Shown here one piece after another: positions 54,901 through 64,000 of a DNA stretch of 64,000 bases. The translations under genes and the position numbers were made by a program. The DNA is from Scleroderma bovista. Taxonomy: Eukaryota > Basidiomycota > Agaricomycetes > Boletales > Sclerodermataceae. The DNA lies in NCBI GenBank assembly GCA_037178675.1, contig JAYMGJ010000109.1, positions 1 through 64,000 of the forward strand. Reading direction: 5' to 3'. The notes under the pieces are model-generated. The model ran no database searches. It worked only from the letters and a program-made list of their open reading frames with translations, and was not told where the DNA came from. Position 1 is the stretch's first letter; each line of letters starts with the position of its first letter.

Positions 54901-56367
54901 TTGACCCGGCTGTTATTAGTGAGTGGGCAAAGAATCCCAAAAGGAAGCGAGGGTACAACTAGTACTTTGTTTTTCCGTCGGACTCACCTGTTAGGTAGCT
55001 GCGAGGGGCCCGATCGAATAGATGCGGAGTAAGCTCTTGTTCTATTACCCATGTCTCATTTGAGAACAGATAACTAGATTGGCGCACAAGGCTCTACATA
55101 CCTCAAGGCTGATGCGCTGATGAATCAATCGTATCATGTAGTACAAGCTGACGCATGGACAGCAAGCCACGAGTTCTTCCCAAATCTCTTTCCCACAATA
55201 CATAATCATGTTCTGCCCTTGCCACCGCGGAGATGCCAAGCCACGCATGCTTTTCCAGAAGAATAACACAAGATCTGGCTTCGCGCGGAAATGTCACGAC
55301 GACATGTGTATATGAGTGCCTAGACCGGTCTGTGGACTTGTTTGTTTGTTTTTTTTCCCACCTTCTTTCCGTTGTTGATATGTTCTGAATACACCCGCAG
55401 ACCACCGTCTTGAATACGTCCATGCATCGGAGTTCCTGGTAGCTTCACGTTTCATGCAACGTGGATGTAATTGCCCTGACTGATGTGCCTACGTTAGGCA
55501 CTCATATCCAACCAGGTACGCTTTCCTCCAGAGTGCCTATGTATGGATTTTTTTCGGAGGCTTTCGGAGGGCCCCATCATACATGGTTCGTTCGTTCACA
55601 GGAGTGACTATGTATGCATGGACAAAGAAGAGAACTCACGCTCACGTCAATGATGGTGATCATTACGTTCAAAGACGCGAAGGACGTGGTGTCTTCTGCT
55701 TGGTTATTCCGTGTCTAGAGCCTCGGGATGGGGTTAAGTTACGTCCGATGATCTTGGGGGGGGCAGGGAGATATCGTCAGTCCTCTCCCCCCCCATACTG
55801 GGTGTTATCAGTTGGAAGGAGACACATCGCCGCTGTGCGGTTGTTATATGCCTTCTTTTAGCCATCGACAGCCTTGAGGTCTCGTTGTGACCCTATCTCT
55901 GATGTAAGCTTCCAGCGCCTGACTTGCATTTTCATCCATTCCTTGTTCAAAATATCCCTTGGTGAGAGATTCCCTGCCTATTGCATTACTTTGCCTTTTG
56001 ATGATGCCCGGCATGTACATATACCTTACACATGTCATTTCGGAGAGCATCAGAAGTTTGAGGCTATAATTAGCCCTGAGGATATCAGTCAAAGGATTCT
56101 GATGAAGAACCACGAACAATGACATAAATGTCGGAACAATGTCGGACTGACGCTTTCTCTCTCTATAGATAGGGGAATTCCACGGCCCCTTAGATAATGA
56201 CTCTCACAATAGCACTTGAGCATATACTGTAAAACATCTACTGCACAGAAGTATAGTATGAAAGCTACATTACAGTAATCAAAACCCACCGGTGTTTCAT
56301 ACACACGTAACATCATTGGATTCAATTAAAACGACCCCCTCCAGATGCCGACCAGTCTAGACCCACC
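51906..56367. other. Gene-poor stretch
   Basis: The first ~200 bp are probably the promoter of the 51905 gene. Beyond that I find no frame with protein-like composition, conserved motif or convincing exon chain on either strand. Features noted are a G-run of 15 at 53947-53961, C-rich tracts and simple purine tracts (54430-54455). It could hold long untranslated regions, noncoding RNA or unrecognised repeats. Confidence 0.4.
53947..53961. repeat. Poly-G tract
   Basis: Fifteen consecutive G residues after AAACAT. The length may be unreliable in the assembly. Confidence 0.9.
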
Positions 56368-57498
56368 TCAAGAAACCACACATCCATCCGGAATTTCTGG
56401 TAACCCATCCGGGCCCAGCGAGAAGCCAGGCGGAAGCGAACCCATAATGTCTTCTGGGGGTGATCCATGCGTTTGAAGCTGCGTGGGTAAAGGGGTTAAT
56501 ATACATGTGATGAAAGGCCACGTCGCCACACGGTATACACATTATGTGGTGACCCTTTATTGGAGAAAGGAGATCGAAAGAAAAAGAACACACCTCACTC
56601 ATAACATCCATAATCTTCTTGTTCGTCTCTGGATCCACTTCATTGTATGTGGGTGCTTCAAATATTTCGAGGAGTTGTTTGATGCAGGCTATCTGCTTCT
56701 GATACTGTTCTCGCATTCCTGAATCAAGCGTTGGGTGGGACTCGAGATAGGGGGGAAACTGTATCCAGATAAAAAGGAATCAGAGCGTAATAGATGGCTG
56801 GTAAAACCATGCAACGCACCTTCTCGTATAGCTCTTTCAGTGGCTCATAAAGCACTTCTTTACTCATCAGCTGCCCCATCATCGCTTGTAGCACATCCGT
56901 CAGCTCTTGTTCCGCATTTGGATCTGCGCCCTCCCCTCCAAGGCCCTCCAGAAGCTTTGCAAGCTCATTGACTTCGACTTGTTCTTGGGTTCGAGAGGGT
57001 TCGAGATTGGACTCGGAGGACTTCAATTTGTCCATGGTGTTCCGGATTCGGGATTGGAATTCGGTGGATGGATTAGTCGTAGCTTGGTCTGTGCTGGCAG
57101 GCTTGGGCTGGGACGTCGATGCTGGATCTTTCAGTTGCGGTGAAGGCGCATCAGGTATGGAACCCGTACCACCCATCCCTTCGATCAACATGGCTTCCCA
57201 AGCAACCCTAAACCGCTCGTTTTTCTCCCTTTCTCCGTCCTTCTCCTCTCCTTCATTTGCCGTCGTGCTTGTGTCGAGCTCACGCATCAACGATTCCATA
57301 CCGCGGGCCAGTTCTGTCGTGAAATCGTCATTGTTATCGGGAAGTTTGTTGGCTGATTGCGGGGCGAATTGATCGAGAACATCTGCGCGTCATGAGCATG
57401 AGCACCAGCAGCCCATCATGTGTCGGAGGAAAGTGATTCTTACCATCCAAATCATCGACATCGCTGTCGTCGTCATCGTGAGATCGAGGGACCGACAT
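56368..57498 (-). CDS. PEX19: Peroxin 19, peroxisomal membrane protein import receptor
   Basis: Four exons (57444-57498, 56820-57382, 56594-56758, 56368-56478; introns 61, 61 and 115 nt) join to 297 residues, the usual Pex19 length. The acidic N-terminus (SHDDDDSDVDDLDDVLDQFAP) is the Pex3-binding side. The C-terminal helical domain that binds membrane-protein targeting signals includes LMSKEVLYEPLKELYEKFPPYL, MREQYQKQIACIKQLLEIFE, DPETNKKIMDVMSE and HGSPPEDIMGSLPPGF. The protein ends Cys-Val-Val-Ser, a CaaX box for farnesylation as in other Pex19 proteins. Pex19 shuttles between cytosol and peroxisome and inserts membrane proteins with Pex3. The ATG at 57498 is the first giving the expected acidic start; the frame extends upstream without resemblance. 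It is single copy here and intact. Confidence 0.95.
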
Positions 57499-58338
57499 TG
57501 TCACGGATTGCCTGTAATCGGCGTGGTCTGGGAATCTCCCAACTTCGATGCTTCCGGGCCGGTGTTCCGCCAGCGGCCGCTTATTTCCGGGCCACCTTGA
57601 ATCTTCTGACTTACTTCTGAACACAGACTTCTCGTGAATCACGGTGCGCACTTGTCCTGCTAAAATGCCCTATCTTCCTAAGTATTCATCGATGGAAATC
57701 ACCAAGTTCGTATGCCACTTTAAGTAAAGTCTTACACTCCACCATCACCGTTTCTCTGAACCATCTCTCCCCCCCTCCTGTTATGGCCACCATTTACGGT
57801 GCAATCCTTATTTCACTGATAAGTGATCTTGCTGTCATGCCGGATCTCTGTCATTCTAAACTAGCCCCCCCAAAGTCGCCGTTTTTCCTTGACGCATCAC
57901 AAAGATGACGAGAACCGCCCTAGCCCACGACGGCGATGGCGAGGACCACCACTGCGGCCACAAGTCTCATTCTCGCGTCAGTGAACCACTGACCCACGCG
58001 CCACTTTCTTTGACCCATACATAATGGGTGGTTAACATGTTCCGTGTCGAGAGGCCGCCCAAGCTACGTTCTAATCCACCCGATCACTTGTTCCTTTACA
58101 GGGCCATGTTCTAGAACGACATTTCAAGCCTTTTTTTCATCCTGTCCCTTGAACTCAATCATTGTGATGTTTTAACATGCCACGTCTAACGTGTTTCTTC
58201 TGAGTTTGTCAACGAGCATGCCACTGCTAGAGGTGATTGTATGCGCAGGAACACCCAATGGTCAACGTATTCCCGGGTTGGGATGATGACTCGAGACGAG
58301 GTAAGTTGAGGTAGGTTTGACAGTCGACCTCATAGAAC
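57499..58338. other. Upstream region of PEX19, no other gene seen
   Basis: Presumed promoter side of PEX19 (minus strand). Unremarkable sequence with several C-runs (57768, 57868); no frame of interest. Confidence 0.4.
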
Positions 58339-61300
58339 GTGGCTAGCCCCAATTGTGCAAGTGTACGTCTTGTTCAGGGCGTTCGGAATTCTTGCGAAAA
58401 TACAGGAGTGAAACCCACCCCATTTGTTCGCTTCGCTCCCATACAACCACTCGCTTCATTGAACTCGTTTACACGAGTGGCTGCCACGATTCTGCAGACT
58501 GCACCTCCGACCTTGATGGGGATGCCAACAAGCAGATCTCGTGCTGTGACGCCGGTAGCGAACACGCCAGCGTCGCAGCCAGTTAATGACAATACCAAGT
58601 GCATCAGTCACCAACTACAACGAGTGGTACCCGCGCTGCCACATTGCCGACCGCCGCATCAACGTGACATGGGCAAGACAAGTGGTCGTGCTACCATGGC
58701 AATGGTGAAAGCGGTAATCTGGGCATGCATCATGTGCTCACTATGTACTGTAATAGTTTACACTGCACTGTATTTCTCGAATAATTTTTGACTCACGCAC
58801 AATTGAGTTTCCTTAGTGTTCAGCCCAAAGTAGTGTCTAATGTGCTATCACACTCTTTCAACGGACTCGTCGACGAAGACTTTCGTAATACTTTGTCTTT
58901 TGTTCATGGGCTCTCTAATACTATACTAGTACTACACATTTGTCTCAACTGCGCTACTCGTTCCTTATGAAAAAAATGGACATATAGATTGGTTGGCTGC
59001 GCTATACTTAGAACTGTATAGTCTCAAGACGTGGGAGAACGACATGAGACTGGAACGGGACTAGACGCAGAACTGTATAGTTCTTACATAAGCGCACACT
59101 AGTCATGTCGACTGGGTTCAAATTTCCAACGTTGTAGCGCCAGTTGCTGGCGCCCACACTCTCTAACTCTCTTCTCTCTCGTCCGTCACTCTGTCGCCTT
59201 GCTCGTGACACAAAAGCACGAAAGAAATACAATAGGATACTTCCTGCATGGTATGATCTGCATCATCTGGCCAGTCTGAACTCAGATTGAAGCCAGACAC
59301 GGTGGACGATCTGTAACTTTACTGATAACTTCGAGTTCTTCCATAGACGAAAACCATAGTGGGAAAGTGGTTCGTCGAACTTCGAAGGACCTCGAATTCT
59401 GTGATGAAACGGACTACGCAATATTGTTCCATCCATGGATCACGAAACAAGGACACAACTCGGCCCTAAAGACTCGAAAGATTGATCTCACAACGATGAA
59501 AAAGCCGTGGCAATTGACAGGATGAAGTTCGCTGGCTGTCTTGGCTACCAAAAGATCCTCGCTAGCCTAAGAGGAACACGTACAGATGGTTGTGGGTCAG
59601 TATTTGTTGCGAAACAGCTCATGAGTGTCCGAGGTAATCAACCTTTCCCACTGTGCATGACGACACGAGGTATCCCGATTCCAGTGGCTGGCTGGAGTGG
59701 TTCTTACCCTACAGGGTAGTTCTTCGACAAGGATCGGCAGCGAATAGGTTCGTATGCTAGTATATGCTCTGGAACTCGAGTGATTTGAGTTTCGGAGCAT
59801 ATATTGATGGACGAACTTTTTTCCAAACGTCCCTGCGTTGCTCAAATCACGTCGTGGACTGCCGGTCGGATAACGACTCGAGTCAAGGATAGAGTGTATT
59901 CCCTGCTGGGCCTGCTGGATGCGAATGTGCCAATGTTGTCTTAGGAAGGGAAGAAAGTATTTCACCATCTTCAGCTGGGGGTCATCTGTGTGTTGAATGA
60001 TCACAACATTTTACATGGAGTCTCAAGAGTGTGTTGGACTAGCAATATCTTTGCTGATGATCCAACTTTCTTTCAGGATTGGATTGTAATCTGTTGGAGT
60101 TGACAAATCCCGACGAGCTCGTTCGATCTCTCAAACATTGCACCCAAAAGAAAGAGTCATCCTCGATTGCAGAAGATTCAATTGGTACATTCCCTGTCAC
60201 CAGTTGCTCCTCTGTTGTACAGGTTTTCGACGAAGCCTTGTTGCCACGCCGCACTCGTCCATTGACATCATCGGTATCACTTGATTGGCTTCGTGGAAAT
60301 CCAATTACTATAGATGTTTTACCAGGGGATGGATATCTTCCTATGGAGCAACCTCCACGGTCCCATCAATGTTATCTCAGATATGAAGACAGTGGGCGCA
60401 GCAGCCTACGCCGCATTCGAAATTGATGGCAGTGCAATCACCGAGAATGGTTCGTTAATGTGCACAGGAATCATATTCGGACTAACCACCTTCGATGCTG
60501 TTTACGCCCAAGTCTATTCTGATAGTCAAGCTAACTCGATCCATGGCTGAGGCGTGTTCCTGAGGGGAGCGCGATGGTCGTGTCCGCGTTAAGCGCACCT
60601 GTTTTCCTGGATAGGTCTGGATCGTACGAACTCCTTGCGTTATGGGATTCATAATTGAGGTTGAGGCATTTTAATACTCTCGTTTCCGTAATGGACTTAT
60701 GAACTTTAGACGGGCTTCATTGTTCGTGTGAACGGTTTCTTCCTTCTGCGCACAAATCGTCTCAGTTGGGCATTAGGCATCTTCGTGCCGACAAACGCGT
60801 TCTATGATATGATTCCCCGCCATTTCTCTGTGCATCATGATACACACAAGTCTCGTGATCCGATGCTTTGAAATATGTCCAGGGTTGGGCCAGTGTCCAG
60901 GGATATCTAGCGTGCGATGCCTTACATACGCAACTCCAAAACTCGAGTATCTACTACGGCCTAAATCCAATGGGAGATGATCAATCTGATCCAGGCTTCT
61001 TCATCGCTTCCGAACTCACTCCTTGTTCACGACGGACAAGCTCTGAGGATCTGATCTACGGTAGAGTGTTGCTCAATGACCTTGGGCAAATTCTCATTTT
61101 GCCACTTGAAATGAAGCCGACGAAAAGGGTAAGCTTAGTGGACTTCATACTACACGAGAGCTGCGCGAGGCGGAGGAGACGGCAGATGCCTGGCTCACAA
61201 GGGATGTGGAAGAGACGGAAAAGTCGGATTGGTATGTTCGATGTCCATCGGTTATCCCAAAAACTGTGCTGACCATTCAATGACTCCCAGAAATACAAAT

Positions 61301-62680
61301 CAAAAGACAAATTGAGCCTTAAGTCACCAAAAGTGAGAATTATAAATATTATGGCCAATGGCCCAGTAGCCGATAATAACCTTTTCATTGTGACCTAGAA
61401 GGAAGTGATGGTGGATGTGGTGGACATAAGCTCTATGTGTTACTACATGGGTGTCTGCCCATAGTGTTTCGTCGGTGGAAGGATAACATCTATTTTCAAG
61501 TCAATTTCGAGAAATCTGATGTGCACACTATACGCAACAAGGTTTGCATTCACAATGCTCCTCTTTCCTTCAACTGACCATTTGTGTTGAAGCTCATTGA
61601 AACAGTGGTTGGAGAACAGTTCGATCGATGCGCAGCCCGGGTTATGAGAGCCACATTTAAAGGCCACTGAAGTAAAGCAAAAATCGCTCTCGGAGGTACT
61701 CCGTTATTAAATCGCGAGCTTTCTAATAACACTGAGCAGACCCTAGTTCTACTGCTGCGATTGCAATATACATCCCTGACAATGAGAATCTTGCCGCAGG
61801 GCTCGTTTTTAATTCGAAAGGCCTTCAAATGCCTTGTTAATAAAGGACTACTTGACATTGGTGGCAAGTGTCGACAGCCCAACTACCGCTGGCCGTGTCG
61901 CATTGTTTGTATTCCTTGCTGTCTACGTGGAGTTCGATATCTTCAACCGGCGACCACGCAAGCGAGTGTTAGAATCCGTGGCGTATGAGCGGCATGGTGA
62001 GGACGTCGTGAGGATTCCTCGGCTGATGTTAGATGTCGGCAAAATGGATGAGAAGCAGCCACGCTCTCCGCACGTTGCCGCTATTGGTGATGATCGAAGA
62101 CAAGGACGTCTGGCCGTTATTGTCGGCGATGTCGCTTGACTACTTGATATTCACCCAAGAGGTCTCCAAGAGCACCGACCATAATCCAACTCGGACGTTC
62201 TACCTTCGGTGGGTTGTCTCGCCTCAACTTGTCGCTGTAAAGCTGATGATTCTCTAGTATACTACGCTGTTGGGCAGCCTTTACAAGACATTATTTAATA
62301 TTAGCGCACGGTGGCAAGAAGAGCCAATCGTCAGGGATGCCTCGGAGAGGCGCGAATGGATTGATATAGCGCAAGATGAGGAGTTGCTCCGATCTCGGGG
62401 GGGACGAGATATAGTGATGGAATTGGAGAAGAGGAGAGAAGTTAAATGTGTTGGAGATGCGGGTCGAAGAGGTTGTTTTCATCCTGATTTCGCTCCAGGA
62501 GCTAACTGTGACGTTCACAGAATAAGAACAATACCACTTTCTGGGCCCTCGGGCAGGCACTAGACAATGTCGGATTTGGTGGGGTTAATGCTGGTGTTAA
62601 TAAATCAGCCAGATATCCGATCGGCGTATGTTACATCCCCTTTGTTTATGGTCTTGTTTCACCGAGGCTGTCAATCGAAC
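58339..62680. other. Sparse region with unassigned open stretches
   Basis: Several plus-strand frames are open but lie in different phases and begin without a convincing ATG: 58339-58791 (ends in a hydrophobic run VKAVIWACIMCSLCTVIVYTAL), 60079-60426, 60314-60550 (GMDIFLWSNLHGPINVI..), 60868-61272, 61834-62139 and 62270-62563 (ISARWQEEPIVRD..). They may be exons of one or two decayed genes. I recognise no family and cannot build a spliced model that I trust. Confidence 0.3.
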
Positions 62681-62686
62681 GAGAGG

Positions 62687-62693
62687 TATAAAA
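62687..62693 (+). promoter_or_regulatory. TATA box of the six-cysteine peptide gene
   Basis: TATAAAA, 51 nt before the ATG at 62744. Confidence 0.65.
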
Positions 62694-62743
62694 TGGGTCA
62701 GTGTGGCTCCACCCACCTCAGATCAATTCCAACATATCAACCT

Positions 62744-62956
62744 ATGCGTCTCGCACTCCTTTCACTCCTTATTGCATCTCTCGCTGGCGTCGGCCTTGGT
62801 GTTGCCATCAGCCCAAATGCGGAACTTCTCGACTCTCGTAGTAAATGGGCTTTGGAGCATCAGTGCAAAGATGAATACGCGACGTGTGGTGCGGACAGCG
62901 AATGCTGTTATAAGCACTGCTCAACGGACAACGTTTGTGAAGTAAGTAGTCATTAA
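62744..62956 (+). CDS. Small secreted six-cysteine (knottin-like) peptide
   Basis: A 70-residue frame starting at ATG 62744, well placed behind a TATA box. Residues 1-21 form a signal peptide (MRLALLSLLIASLAGVGLGVA). After a short acidic/basic propeptide-like part (about 22-40) comes a cysteine module C-x6-C-x5-CC-x3-C-x5-C, the spacing of inhibitor-cystine-knot peptides. The last codons (EVSSH) run into GTAAGT, so an intron of ~37 nt (to TGTGTAG at about 62989) with a short extra exon is possible; that length is small, and the unspliced stop is equally acceptable. It is unrelated to the 12-cysteine family. Fungal knottin-like secreted peptides are often effector candidates; the role here is unknown. 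Confidence 0.7.
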   Translation: MRLALLSLLIASLAGVGLGVAISPNAELLDSRSKWALEHQCKDEYATCGADSECCYKHCSTDNVCEVSSH

Positions 62957-63767
62957 TGATCGATGACTTCCTGTGTAGGCTTACTTTGGGATAAGCACAA
63001 TTAAACTCGGTAACTAACATGCCATTTATATGGTATATACTGGTAATGGGGCTGAGAGTAGGGGGGGAGGGGGGGAAGTGGGGGCTGGTGCAGGTACAGG
63101 TTGGGGGAATAATGGGAGGGGAAAGGAAAGGAAGGGGAGAGGGAACACGAACATAAAAAACATATAGAACAACTGCCCTTTCACACCAAAACAATGTTTA
63201 CTGGTCATTAAGTTGACCAAAACGCACGAGTAGTAATGCCAGACTGGCAATCCCAACCACACTTAGTAGACTCACAAAAATTTCTACCCAATGTAGACAT
63301 CAATCAATCTAGTGGATATTGGAGAGATGGTGGAGGTAAACAGACTGTAACGAACATTGAAACGGAGAATGAGTCACTAGCATGTCCAATGCAGTAGTCC
63401 GCGTTTCGGGATGGAGTGACCCTGGGTGAACTACATGATAAGCAAGTTGGCTGCCAGCGCAAGCCGTGTTCTGGTGCTGCACATCCGGATATCATTTCAG
63501 ACAGTACTTGGTATGAGTATTACTTGGTTTTCTCGATCTACGTCTCTCGCCCTATGATCAGTCCATGTTTATAATCCATAACAAACATGTCGGTACTACT
63601 GTAACAAATATTTCCAGTCTTCCATATCAAAGGACGGTCCGTTCTGATGCGGTTGTTCAACGTTCTGAACATTGTATTTAATGCCTGCAACCTTGCTCCT
63701 GGGTATTACAATATAAGGGCAAGCCAAAAATTACCAGTTGACCTTGATGGATCCAAAGTCGACACAC
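62957..63767. other. Spacer, no gene seen
   Basis: Includes a strongly purine-rich strand (63050-63150: runs of GGGGGAGGG and GGAAAGG) and otherwise unremarkable sequence. Confidence 0.4.
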
Positions 63768-63977
63768 CTAAACTGTCCCGAGCTTGCGAGGACCAACAAT
63801 CCAAAAACCACGTTCACGTACTGCGGCTTTCCGTTTCTCCTTCGCGTCGAGGTCAAGCTTCGTTTGTTTCTTAATTTCACATTGTTTGCATTTAGCCGGA
63901 CGTTCCTCGCAGCACTTCCATATAATCGTGTGTACACCTGCGGGACATTTATCACGTATCAATAATTCGCACAGCAT
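63768..63977 (-). CDS. NFX1-type zinc-finger piece of another ZNFX1-like gene, partial, at the window edge
   Basis: On the minus strand the frame reads LLIRDKCPAGVHTIIWKCCEERPAKCKQCEIKK followed by a Lys/Glu/Arg helix (LDLDAKEKRKAAVRE). This lines up with the finger in the intact helicase's last exon (MLCKADCSAMCLAGTHRLKWKCHQDYPAKCSGCEKAKRK): C-x-A-G-x-H, W-K-C-x4-P-A-K-C-x2-C. It points leftward, opposite to the helicase array, and should continue to the right of the window with the rest of a ZNFX1-like gene. Whether it is intact, and where it ends, cannot be told from here; a splice donor may follow AAVRE. Confidence 0.65.
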   Translation of the reverse strand: MLCELLIRDKCPAGVHTIIWKCCEERPAKCKQCEIKKQTKLDLDAKEKRKAAVRERGFWIVGPRKLGTV

Positions 63978-64000
63978 GGTAGCGTGCTTGTCGGGTCGAT

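Noticed and set aside
58374..58604. Minus-strand 76-residue frame
   Set aside because: No start context, no conserved motif, and it overlaps an equally unsupported plus-strand frame.
1..64000. CRISPR arrays, rRNA genes, bacterial-type operons
   Set aside because: None seen; the short-intron gene structure is fungal and the only tandem repeats are simple or segmental duplicates.

Overview
The window looks like nuclear DNA of a filamentous basidiomycete, probably an agaricomycete. Genes are broken by many short introns (mostly 40-80 nt, with CTAAC-like branch sites). The protein families fit: ZNFX1-like helicases with NFX1 zinc fingers, CbxX-type AAA proteins, fungal BTB proteins, Kre9/Knh1-like GPI proteins, XPG/PIN-like proteins, a Crypton-type tyrosine recombinase and PEX19. 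Exon structures below were worked out by hand from splice signals and frame continuity; no alignment or database search was run.

Layout. (1) 1-3280: the 3' end of a LINE (RNase H, zinc knuckle, poly-A) sits in the coding frame of an AAA ATPase gene. (2) 4583-8270: an intact five-exon ZNFX1-like SF1 helicase gene that stops shortly after one NFX1-type finger. (3) 8.6-42.4 kb: about four decayed segmental copies of one unit of roughly 5-6 kb. Each unit holds a broken helicase (three of the four fused to the 5' end of a BTB gene), a small secreted cysteine-rich protein (SSP) gene, usually a minus-strand relic of a GPI-protein gene, and a relic of the AAA gene 3' end. Helicase, GPI and AAA parts are ruined by stops, deletions and inversions, but all four SSP genes are intact once two ~52-57 nt introns are removed; each encodes a signal peptide and 12 cysteines in a fixed pattern. 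(4) Later insertions: a 1508-bp LTR element with gag but no pol (13505-15012), a 154-bp poly-A retroinsert with an 11-bp target duplication (22669-22822), and a 10.2-kb hAT-like element (27634-37853) that holds an intact seven-exon Crypton-type recombinase, an XPG-like gene lacking expected acidic residues and a decayed CLF1 copy. (5) 43.0-45.9 kb: intact BTB and GPI-protein genes, whose broken copies lie in the array.

(6) 46-57.5 kb is more ordinary: a large conserved-looking membrane protein, a proline-rich protein, a 4.3-kb stretch with no gene I can support, and PEX19 ending in a CaaX box. (7) 57.5-64 kb is sparse: short open stretches of unclear status, a six-cysteine secreted peptide gene, and at the right edge the NFX1-type finger of another ZNFX1-like gene on the minus strand.

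Inference: this is a fast-evolving region in which a helicase/AAA/BTB neighbourhood was segmentally amplified. The part still under selection appears to be the 12-cysteine secreted protein family, which is invisible to simple ORF calling because its exons are 141, 109-112 and 53-59 nt long.
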